From Carnobacterium_A sp047553015 (GTDB lineage Bacteria; Bacillota; Bacilli; Lactobacillales; Carnobacteriaceae): a stretch of 64,000 nt of DNA. Every line of letters begins with the position of its first letter. The stretch's first letter is position 1. The stretch lies in assembly GCF_047553015.1 (NCBI RefSeq), contig NZ_CP180212.1, forward strand, positions 1,922,001 through 1,986,000, given 5' to 3'. Positions 17,304-24,012 of this stretch are shown one piece after another. The position numbers and the translations under genes are program-made. Under the pieces are notes generated by a model. It worked only from the letters and a program-made list of their open reading frames with translations, made no database searches and was not told the origin of the DNA.

Positions 17304-18713
17304 ATGGATAACATTATATCAAAATTATACAAAATAATAAAGGAATCAAGCGATTTAATTGCTACAGAAGAATCTATTCAGCTTTATATGTATGAAGTAT
17401 TTACGGAATTATTAGGAGATATATTTATACACATAAACCAAACGATTAAGGAACAAAAGCAACAAGAAGGATGGAAAGTAAAGCGAGAAGATTGGAAAAC
17501 AGTCCAATTTATTTTTGGGTCTGTCCGTTACCGTCGTACTTTAATGGCAGATCAAGAGAATCAAAATCATTATCCATTAGATGAGTGGTTGGGGATTCGA
17601 AAATACCAACGTCACAGTCCACTCGTAGAAGTCAAAGTAGCAGAGTTAGCCAGTAAGTGTACCTATCGGGACACCGCTGAAACACTGAAAGAGTGGACAG
17701 CAGTAACGATGAGCCATCAAACAGTAGGCAGCCTCCTTAAACGAGTGGGAGAAGCACAAGCGCATGAAGACGAAGAAATGGTGATCGAGCTAGAAGAGTC
17801 AGCAGCGTTACCAGAAGGAAAAAAAGTCGATTATTTCTATGCCGAAGCAGATGGTGTATTTGTCCGTGGGACAACAAAGAAAAAAAGTTTAGAGGTTCAT
17901 CATGCAATTGTTTATGAAGGCTGGCAGAGAAATGGAAAGAGAGTCTCCTTGAAGGAGCCTAAAGCCATTATGACGACTAAAAAGACGGCTGGTTTTTGGG
18001 CAGAAGTACAGGCTTTTACAGCGACTCATTACGCGTTACAACACGCTCAAATCATTACCAATAGCGATGGTGGACCAGGCTATACCGCAGATAAATTCCA
18101 AGAAACTTTTTCGCAGTCGAATTATCCCGTGTTGAATCAATTAGACGCTTATCACATCTTTCAAGGCCTGAACCGTGCTTTTGGTGTACAAAGTAATCTC
18201 TTTAAACAGAACATTCATCAAGCGCTTAAAAAACATGATTTAGAGGCCCTAACGATCTGGTTGGACACTTATGAAAGTACCTTAGAAGAAACACAAGCAG
18301 TAGAAAAACTGACTAGTTTTCGAACTTATCTTTTAAGAAATTGGGATCGGATTTTTGATTGGCGAGAAAAAGTAGAACAAGTACCGAAGGATGCCAGAGG
18401 TTTAGGCGCAATGGAATCGAATCAACGTCATATTTCTTATCGGATGAAAAAACGTGGAATGCATTGGAGCGAAGTCGGTTGTGAAGCCATGGTAAAAGTG
18501 AAACAAGGGATCTTAAATCAAACGTTACGTGAAGCTTATCTTCACCAGCAAACTAGAAGTACAAGACAACAACGTAAGGTGAAACAAACCGTTCGTGTAT
18601 CGTCTTTAATGCATCAAAAGACGCGTCAGTCAGTTGGGGCAAAGAAAGGGACGATTCCGTTTTATGCCCCTCATTCTTCAGCAATGGGGCAGTTAATTAA
18701 AAGTTTTCGATAA
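17304..18713 (+). CDS. ISLre2 family transposase
   Basis: A 469-residue UPF0236/ISLre2 transposase, complete and apparently intact. Candidate DDE residues are Asp in YAEADGVFVRG (about 185), Asp in ITNSDGGPGY (about 258) and Glu in GAMESNQRHISYRMKKRGMHW (about 377). The N-terminal part binds DNA and has the family GWKVKREDWKTVQF segment. The GC content is visibly higher than in the neighbours, indicating recent arrival. The ATG follows GGAAGAGG. The insertion separates the Nox-like gene from a MarR operon. Confidence 0.92.
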   Translation: MDNIISKLYKIIKESSDLIATEESIQLYMYEVFTELLGDIFIHINQTIKEQKQQEGWKVKREDWKTVQFIFGSVRYRRTLMADQENQNHYPLDEWLGIRKYQRHSPLVEVKVAELASKCTYRDTAETLKEWTAVTMSHQTVGSLLKRVGEAQAHEDEEMVIELEESAALPEGKKVDYFYAEADGVFVRGTTKKKSLEVHHAIVYEGWQRNGKRVSLKEPKAIMTTKKTAGFWAEVQAFTATHYALQHAQIITNSDGGPGYTADKFQETFSQSNYPVLNQLDAYHIFQGLNRAFGVQSNLFKQNIHQALKKHDLEALTIWLDTYESTLEETQAVEKLTSFRTYLLRNWDRIFDWREKVEQVPKDARGLGAMESNQRHISYRMKKRGMHWSEVGCEAMVKVKQGILNQTLREAYLHQQTRSTRQQRKVKQTVRVSSLMHQKTRQSVGAKKGTIPFYAPHSSAMGQLIKSFR

Positions 18714-18719
18714 TTCCTG

Positions 18720-18765
18720 TCTGTTTGGGGAAGGTTCCATTTTTTTGGAACGTTCTCCAAACAGA
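18720..18765 (+). terminator. Terminator after the transposase gene
   Basis: Arms 18721-18739 and 18746-18764 pair at 17 of 19 positions around a TTTTTT loop. It lies 8 bp after the transposase stop codon. Confidence 0.65.
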
Positions 18766-18884
18766 TGGGCCAGCAAACGGCAAAGCCGTGCGGTAGCAGA
18801 TAGGTGTACAAAAATAGAACGCCAAACTAGCCTAGTAATAGGACGACCGAGAAAAACTTGACACAAACAAAAAAGTAAAAATAG

Positions 18885-18918
18885 TTTACAATTTCAAACA
18901 ACTATATTATAGTTGTTT
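18885..18918 (+). promoter_or_regulatory. Promoter and palindromic operator of the marR operon
   Basis: TTTACA (18885-18890), 17 bp, then TATAGT (18908-18913) make a plausible promoter. Over the -10 lies a perfect palindrome with 11-bp arms AAACAACTATA (18896-18906) and TATAGTTGTTT (18908-18918) around a single T. It is a classic place for MarR autorepression. Confidence 0.7.
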
Positions 18919-18985
18919 AGTCAACGATGGACTGGTCAATAGTCATTCAATACAGTCCTCAATTTATTGGGAAGGAAAAATCTAG

Positions 18986-19423
18986 GTGGAAATAAGAGAA
19001 ATAAGTCGACTTTTTTATAAAATTAAAGTTTCAAACCAAGAAACAACCTCTTTTTTTGAAAAAGAAACAGGTTTTAGTCTAACAAGATATGAAATAATGC
19101 TTTTTCTTAAAGAGAACGGTAAATGTCTTCAATCTCAAATACAATCAGAATTAAAAATAGACCGTTCTGCTGTTACTAGACATTTAAAAATACTAGAAGA
19201 AAAAAATTATGTTACAAGAGAACGAAACGAACAAAACAATCGAGAAATTTTTGTTTGTCTAACAGAAAAAGCAAACTCTGATTTAGACTGTTGTGAGAAA
19301 AAGCATAATGCTCTGCAGCAACCGCTAAATATCTCACTCAATACCAAAGAAGCAGAACAATTATCCTATTTATTAACTAAACTACTCAATCAGACAGAAA
19401 GAGGTCCTAACGATGCAAAATAA
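18986..19423 (+). CDS. MarR family transcriptional regulator
   Basis: A 145-residue winged-helix repressor. The recognition region LQSQIQSELKIDRSAVTRHLKILEEKNYVTRERNE (about 48-82) is a standard MarR wHTH with dimerisation helices on both sides. Cys pairs (CC near residue 101) could be redox-sensing, as in MarR members that respond to quinones. The start is GTG after GAAGGA; no ATG fits. Its 3' end overlaps the nitroreductase gene by 11 bp, so the two are co-translated. A perfect palindrome overlapping the promoter is its likely operator. Confidence 0.85.
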   Translation: MEIREISRLFYKIKVSNQETTSFFEKETGFSLTRYEIMLFLKENGKCLQSQIQSELKIDRSAVTRHLKILEEKNYVTRERNEQNNREIFVCLTEKANSDLDCCEKKHNALQQPLNISLNTKEAEQLSYLLTKLLNQTERGPNDAK

Positions 19424-20051
19424 ATTAAAAAATAATGATTTTTCAGATATCGTCTTTGAAAGAAAATCTATTCGACTATACAATAAAGATGTTAAAATTT
19501 CCCAGGAAGAAATGCTAGAAATGATTCAAGAAGCAACTACTGCACCTTCTTCAGTAAATATGCAACCATGGCGCTTCGTTGTCGTTGAAAGTGAGGAAGA
19601 AAAACAAAAATTAAAACCACTTATTCGTTTTAACACTGCTCAAAACGACAGCTCATCTGCGATGATTTTAATCTTTGGCGATATGGAATGTTACGAATAT
19701 GGAGAAGAAATCTACGACCAAGCTGTTCGAGAAAATAAAATGTCTTCTGAAGTAAGAGACCAGCAACTAGCTGCAATTATTCCTTACTACAAAAACTTAA
19801 CTAGACAAGAAATGAATGATATTGTAAAAATTGATTCGAGCTTAGCAGCTATGCAATTGATGTTGGTTGCCCGTAACCATGGATACGATACAAATGCTAT
19901 TGGTGGATTCGAGTCTGATTTATTAGCAGCAGCATTTGATCTAGACAAAGAACGTTATGTACCTGTCATGATTTTATCTATTGGTGAATCAATAGATACT
20001 GGGTATCAATCTGTTCGCTTAGATGCAGATGCATTAACAACATTCAAATAA
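19413..20051 (+). CDS. Nitroreductase family protein
   Basis: A 212-residue FMN-dependent oxidoreductase. The N-terminal FMN-phosphate site ERKSIRLYNKDVKISQEE, the TTAPSSVNMQPWRF segment (about 44-57) and the C-terminal GGFESDLLAAAFDL match the family. Such enzymes reduce quinones or nitroaromatics with NAD(P)H. The neighbours, a MarR repressor and an ABM monooxygenase, form the common detoxification arrangement for electrophiles and quinones. The natural substrate cannot be read from the sequence. Confidence 0.9.
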   Translation: MQNKLKNNDFSDIVFERKSIRLYNKDVKISQEEMLEMIQEATTAPSSVNMQPWRFVVVESEEEKQKLKPLIRFNTAQNDSSSAMILIFGDMECYEYGEEIYDQAVRENKMSSEVRDQQLAAIIPYYKNLTRQEMNDIVKIDSSLAAMQLMLVARNHGYDTNAIGGFESDLLAAAFDLDKERYVPVMILSIGESIDTGYQSVRLDADALTTFK

Positions 20052-20065
20052 AAGGAGTTCTATCT

Positions 20066-20356
20066 ATGAAAATTATCAATGCTACTTTTTTTATAAAAGA
20101 GGATAAAAGAAACGAGTTTTTGGCTGCTGTTACTCCACTAATTGAAGCTACTTTACTAGAAGAAGGTTGTATGGGCTACCATCTTTATGAATCTTTTGAA
20201 GAGTCTAATCGATTTATTATGATAGAAAATTGGAAAGATCAAGCAGCTATTAATACGCATAACAAAAATCCGTTATTACTTGATTTATTTAATAAAGTGC
20301 CTGCCTATAGTTCCAAAAAACCGATTCTCACCGTTTCTACTCTAGAAGAAAAATAA
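20066..20356 (+). CDS. Antibiotic biosynthesis monooxygenase (ABM) domain protein
   Basis: A 96-residue ferredoxin-like dimeric-barrel protein. It has the ABM pattern with NATFFIKEDKRNEF at the start, LEEGCMGYHLYES in the middle and FIMIENWKDQAAINTHN towards the end. Members include quinol monooxygenases (YgiN-like) and haem-degrading enzymes. The haem-ligand pattern is not evident, so the quinone type is more likely here. It follows the nitroreductase gene by 14 bp with an AAAGGAG site, so it belongs to the marR operon. Confidence 0.88.
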   Translation: MKIINATFFIKEDKRNEFLAAVTPLIEATLLEEGCMGYHLYESFEESNRFIMIENWKDQAAINTHNKNPLLLDLFNKVPAYSSKKPILTVSTLEEK

Positions 20357-20606
20357 AATCAGAAACTTATTCCATCTTAATAGCTAGAAACCAACATTTC
20401 AATCTTTTTTAAAAGTATTAGATAGTGATTTATATAGTGTAACTGATCTGAATAAAATAGGACCAATGACTAGAATCATAAACGATTCTAGTCATTGGTC
20501 CTATTTTGTTTTTTTTGAAATACTATCTTACTTTCTCCTAATTATCAAATCAACTAGCTATGTAAGTATGACCTTTCTTAATTTCTTTTTCTTACTATTA
20601 ATCAAA
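20357..20606. other. Spacer between the marR operon and the pyr leader
   Basis: Contains the marR operon terminator. Otherwise AT-rich with no ORF. Confidence 0.5.
20454..20515 (+). terminator. Terminator of the marR operon
   Basis: Perfect 24-bp arms (20454-20477 and 20484-20507) with a 6-nt loop, followed by GTTTTTTTT. It lies about 100 bp after the last stop codon. Confidence 0.93.
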
Positions 20607-20652
20607 CAATCTAATTTATACTCCATTTTTAAATAAACTATAAATTAGATTG
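20607..20652. repeat. 14-bp perfect inverted repeat upstream of pyrB
   Basis: CAATCTAATTTATA (20607-20620) and TATAAATTAGATTG (20639-20652) with an 18-nt spacer. It overlaps a TTGACG -35-like hexamer (20650-20655), so it may be an operator. Confidence 0.5.
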
Positions 20653-20689
20653 ACGATTCATCAGTAATATGATAGTTTTATACCAATAA

Positions 20690-20772
20690 CCTTTAACTTA
20701 AACCGAGAGTTTAAAAAGGATGCGCAAATTTGACTGTTTTTACGCCTTCCTTTAGGGGAAGGTGTATTTTTT
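20690..20772 (+). promoter_or_regulatory. pyr leader attenuator: PyrR-loop-like hairpin then terminator
   Basis: First hairpin: lower stem CCTTT/AAAGG (20690-20694 with 20715-20719), a 5'-side AAC bulge, upper stem TTAAAC/GTTTAA, and loop CGAGA (20704-20708). The loop fits the NGNGA of PyrR binding loops and it is closed by C-G. Second hairpin: ACGCCTTCC/GGAAGGTGT (20742-20750 with 20757-20765) followed by ATTTTTTT, an intrinsic terminator 55 bp before pyrB. This is attenuator architecture; the antiterminator pairing is not obvious by eye. Confidence 0.55.
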
Positions 20773-20827
20773 TATGCAGTCTGCTCTCTTTTAACTATGT
20801 TCAGCGAGACAAAAAAGGAGGAATACG

Positions 20828-21742
20828 ATGAAACACTTAATAGATTCGATGGATTTATCTATCGGAGAATTAGAAGAATTATTCACACTTTCAAAAGAGA
20901 TTATGAAAGATGAAGACAAATACAGGTTATCATGTGAAAAAAAACTTATGAGTACATTGTTTTACGAACCAAGTACCCGTACAAGATTTAGTTTTGAGGC
21001 TGCGATGCTAAGACTTGGTGGAAAGGTTATTGGCTTTTCTGAAGCAAGTTCGAGTTCTGCTTCTAAAGGCGAGAGTCTGCCCGATACTATTCGAACAGTA
21101 GGCTCATATGTCGACTTAATCGTCATGAGACACCCAAAAGAAGGCGCTCCAAGGTATGCTTCTTTGACTTCTGATGTTCCCATCATAAATGCTGGAGATG
21201 GTGGACACCAGCACCCCACTCAAACCCTCACAGATCTTTTAACGATTATAGAAATCAAAGGGAAAATAGAAAACCAAACTATTGGAATATGTGGCGATCT
21301 AAAATTTGGACGCACGGTTCATTCTCTTATTAAGTCTCTTTCAAAATATGAAGGCATTCATTTTATTCTTATCTCACCACCTGAACTAAAAATACCAGAA
21401 TACATTAAAAAAGAAATCTTATTAAAAGAAGCTATTCCCTTTATAGAAGTTGAAACGCTAGAAGAAGTTATGGCCGACATTGATGTTCTCTATATGACTA
21501 GAGTTCAAAAAGAACGATTCTTTAATGAAGCAGACTACGTTAGATTAAAAGATACCTATATCTTAGACAACAAAAAACTAATCTCTGCTAAAAAAGATTT
21601 AGCCATTCTACACCCTCTGCCTAGAATGAATGAAATTAGTCCAGAAGTTGACTCTGATCCTAGAGCCGTTTATTTTAAACAAGCTAAGTACGGGATGTAC
21701 GTAAGAATGGCGCTTATCATAAAAATGTTGGGGGCGATTTAA
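20828..21742 (+). CDS. pyrB: Aspartate carbamoyltransferase catalytic subunit
   Basis: A 304-residue transcarbamylase joining carbamoyl phosphate and aspartate in de novo UMP synthesis. The carbamoyl-phosphate site STRTRFSF is at 49-56. The SSSSASKGES loop, GDGGHQHPTQTLTDL (about 123-137) and the C-terminal HPLPRMNEI (about 261-269) complete the active site. It is of the class that pairs with regulatory subunits (pyrI follows, sharing the TAATG stop-start overlap), unlike the PyrI-free enzyme usual in lactic acid bacteria. AAAGGAGG precedes the ATG. A terminator-like hairpin in the leader suggests attenuation. Confidence 0.95.
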   Translation: MKHLIDSMDLSIGELEELFTLSKEIMKDEDKYRLSCEKKLMSTLFYEPSTRTRFSFEAAMLRLGGKVIGFSEASSSSASKGESLPDTIRTVGSYVDLIVMRHPKEGAPRYASLTSDVPIINAGDGGHQHPTQTLTDLLTIIEIKGKIENQTIGICGDLKFGRTVHSLIKSLSKYEGIHFILISPPELKIPEYIKKEILLKEAIPFIEVETLEEVMADIDVLYMTRVQKERFFNEADYVRLKDTYILDNKKLISAKKDLAILHPLPRMNEISPEVDSDPRAVYFKQAKYGMYVRMALIIKMLGAI

Positions 21743-22170
21743 TGCTTTATATTGATAGTATATCTAAAGGAATTGTTATAGATCATATCAGTCCAGGCCT
21801 TGGTTTCAGAATATTTCAATACTTAAAATTAGAAAAATCTGACTATACAGTTGCTTTGATTATAAATGCACCTAGCAAAAGAAAAGGTAAAAAAGATGTC
21901 ATAAAAATTGAAAAGCATACTGACCTAGATTTAAGGATTATTGGCATAATCGATCCTAATGTAACAATTAATATTATACGGAATGAAAAAATTGTAGAAA
22001 AAATTCAACTTTCTCCTCCACAAAAAGTTGAAGGAGTTATTCAATGTAAAAATCCTAGATGTGTGACCTCAACAGAAGAAAATATTGTTCAGTCTTTTAG
22101 CCTCTTAGATAAAAAAGAACTTAGCTACAACTGTGTCTATTGTGATCACATCTATAACTGGGAAATGTAA
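21742..22170 (+). CDS. pyrI: Aspartate carbamoyltransferase regulatory subunit
   Basis: A 142-residue regulatory chain binding CTP/ATP in its N-terminal domain and zinc in its C-terminal domain. The zinc ligands are four Cys: CKNPRC (residues about 108-113) and CVYC (about 133-136). The N-terminal nucleotide-binding part (KGIVIDHISPGLGFRIFQYL, PSKRKGKKDVIKI) is recognisable. Its presence means feedback control of PyrB by nucleotides as in enterobacteria and clostridia. The ATG overlaps the pyrB stop codon. A 69-bp gap follows before pyrK, the place where pyrF stands in many clostridial operons. Confidence 0.93.
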   Translation: MLYIDSISKGIVIDHISPGLGFRIFQYLKLEKSDYTVALIINAPSKRKGKKDVIKIEKHTDLDLRIIGIIDPNVTINIIRNEKIVEKIQLSPPQKVEGVIQCKNPRCVTSTEENIVQSFSLLDKKELSYNCVYCDHIYNWEM

Positions 22171-22239
22171 TCGTTCAATCTAACTTTATAAAATAATGTC
22201 GCTCTGCCAAAATTATAAAATAAAGGGAGGAACGCTTGT

Positions 22240-22974
22240 ATGAGAGAAGGATTCAACTCACTCAAAATTAAATCAAATCTTGAAATTTCTGCTAAAATTT
22301 TTGAAATAAGACTTCAAATGGAACACAAAAAAGAGATAAAACCTGGACAATTCTTTATGATAAAAGGCTGGGAAGCAACCGCCCCTTTCTTACCAAGACC
22401 TCTTAGTGTTGCAGATGTCGAAGACGATTGTTTAACTTTTTTATATGAAGTTAAAGGCCAAGGTACACATCTACTATCAAAACTTCGAGTTGAGGATACT
22501 CTTGACGTACTAGGACCTCTTGGAAATGGCTTTACCCTAGAATCAGATAAGAAAATAGCTCTTATCTCAGGTGGAATTGGGATTGCTCCTATGTTTTATC
22601 TACTAAAAAACTTAGATGCACCAGTAGATTTTTATGCCGGTTTTAGGAGTGCTGTTTATTGGATGGATAAGATAGAAAGTCGAGTCAATACTTTATATGT
22701 ATCAACAGAAGATGGAAGTACCGGGCATAAGGGCTTTTCTATCGATCAATTTAATCCACATAACTATGATCTTGTCATAACTTGCGGACCAGTTCCTATG
22801 ATGAAAAAAGTGCTTGAACTGTGTGAGGGCATCGTATCCGTTCAGGTTTCTATGGAAAGCAGAATGGCTTGCGGTATTGGGGCATGTCTTGGATGTACAA
22901 TAGAGACAGCTAATGGGATAAAAAGAGTTTGTAAAGAGGGACCTGTTTTCAAGGGGAAAGAGGTCTTATTATAA
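22240..22974 (+). CDS. pyrK: Dihydroorotate dehydrogenase B electron-transfer subunit
   Basis: A 244-residue FAD and [2Fe-2S] subunit that passes electrons from dihydroorotate oxidation by PyrD to NAD. The FAD-binding RPLSVADVE (about 53-61), the NAD-binding ISGGIGIAPMFYLLKNL (about 109-125) and the cluster ligands MACGIGACLGCTI with a fourth Cys in RVCKEGPVF are visible. It shares TAATG with pyrD downstream, so a 1:1 complex is favoured. AGGGAGG lies upstream of the ATG at 22240. Confidence 0.94.
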   Translation: MREGFNSLKIKSNLEISAKIFEIRLQMEHKKEIKPGQFFMIKGWEATAPFLPRPLSVADVEDDCLTFLYEVKGQGTHLLSKLRVEDTLDVLGPLGNGFTLESDKKIALISGGIGIAPMFYLLKNLDAPVDFYAGFRSAVYWMDKIESRVNTLYVSTEDGSTGHKGFSIDQFNPHNYDLVITCGPVPMMKKVLELCEGIVSVQVSMESRMACGIGACLGCTIETANGIKRVCKEGPVFKGKEVLL

Positions 22975-23897
22975 TGGCTGATATGGCAGTTAATATTCTA
23001 GATATTGCATTCAAAAATCCCGTCATTACCGCTTCAGGAACCTTTGGTTTTGGTAGAGAACATGCAGATTTTTTTGATCTTTCGCGTCTTGGAGGAATTA
23101 GTTCAAAAGGACTTACCTTACACAAAAAAGACGGCAATAAAGGGATCAGACTGCACGAAACAGCTTCTGGATTACTGAATTCTATTGGACTACAGAATCC
23201 TGGAGTGGATGCGTTTATCCAAGACGAACTCCCATTTATGAAAGATCAAGGTACCGTTATCTTAGCCAATGTTGGTGGCGGGACTTTGGATGATTACTTA
23301 AAAGCGATTGAGAAACTAAATCAGACAAGTGTCGATATGATTGAACTGAATATTTCTTGTCCAAATGTATCCTCTGGTGGGATGGCTTTTGGTATACGTT
23401 GCTTAGATGCAGAGAAAGTTGTCAAAGAAGTTAAAGCAATTTGTACCAAACCATTAATTGTAAAACTATCTCCTAACGCTGAAAACATTAGTCAAATGGC
23501 AGAGTCTTGTGTTAAGTCAGGAGCAGATGCCCTTTCTTTAGTAAATACATTTAGTGGAATGGCTATTGATATTTTAAAAAGAAAGCCTGTATTTAACAAC
23601 ACTATTGCAGGCCTTTCAGGCCCTTGTATAAAGCCAATTGCACTTAGAATGGTCCATGAAGTATCAAAAGCTGTAACGGTTCCTATCATAGGAATGGGTG
23701 GAATCATGGATTATCGTGATGCGATAGAATTTATTATGGCTGGAAGCGACTTAATTCAAATTGGGAGTGGCAATTTTATAAATCCTACTTTAAGTCTAGA
23801 TGTAATAGATGGAATAGAAACATTTATGAATGAACAAGGAATTAAAAATCTAAATGAAATAAAAGGTTGCCTTGGAAAAGAAACTTTTTTTAATTAA
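22974..23897 (+). CDS. pyrD: Dihydroorotate dehydrogenase B catalytic subunit
   Basis: A 307-residue FMN TIM barrel of class 1B, oxidising dihydroorotate to orotate. Features in order are NPVITASGTFGFG, LHETASGLLNSIGLQNPGV, the active-site loop ELNISCPNVSSGG with the catalytic Cys (about residue 130), VKLSPNAENI, and the C-terminal phosphate site GMGGIMDYRDAIEFIMAGSDLIQIG. It requires PyrK, which overlaps it. It is the last gene of pyrB-I-K-D. carAB, pyrC, pyrE and pyrF are not in the window. Confidence 0.95.
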   Translation: MADMAVNILDIAFKNPVITASGTFGFGREHADFFDLSRLGGISSKGLTLHKKDGNKGIRLHETASGLLNSIGLQNPGVDAFIQDELPFMKDQGTVILANVGGGTLDDYLKAIEKLNQTSVDMIELNISCPNVSSGGMAFGIRCLDAEKVVKEVKAICTKPLIVKLSPNAENISQMAESCVKSGADALSLVNTFSGMAIDILKRKPVFNNTIAGLSGPCIKPIALRMVHEVSKAVTVPIIGMGGIMDYRDAIEFIMAGSDLIQIGSGNFINPTLSLDVIDGIETFMNEQGIKNLNEIKGCLGKETFFN

Positions 23898-23932
23898 ACT
23901 GTTACTTATAACCGTACTAGTATCTATACAAA

Positions 23933-23984
23933 AATGAAGCAGGTGTGAATTTGGTATTAATACCGAATTTACATCTGCTTCATT
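23933..23984. terminator. Hairpin terminator between pyrD and the chemoreceptor
   Basis: AATGAAGCAG/CTGCTTCATT outer arms with a GGTATTAATACC inner palindrome. The T-run is on the minus-strand side (CATTTTTG), so it mainly serves the chemoreceptor gene but may stop pyr transcripts too. Confidence 0.75.
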
Positions 23985-24012
23985 ACCTTATTAAGATAAA
24001 TTCATTTCATTT

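Larger units (their letters stand above)
17203..18856. mobile_element. ISLre2-type insertion sequence
   Basis: A single transposase gene with short flanks. TTCTCG at 17203-17208 and CGAGAA at 18851-18856 are inverted, and TATTA recurs a few bases inside each end. GGCGTTCTAT (17246-17255) is also inverted as ATAGAACGCC (18815-18824). The resulting length of about 1.65 kb fits the family. No clean target-site duplication is visible, so the exact ends are uncertain by some tens of bases. Confidence 0.7.

Noticed and set aside
17194..18884. Target-site duplication GTAAAATAG for the IS element
   Set aside because: The right-hand copy has one extra A and lies about 18 bp outside the best inverted-repeat end, so it is not claimed as a duplication.
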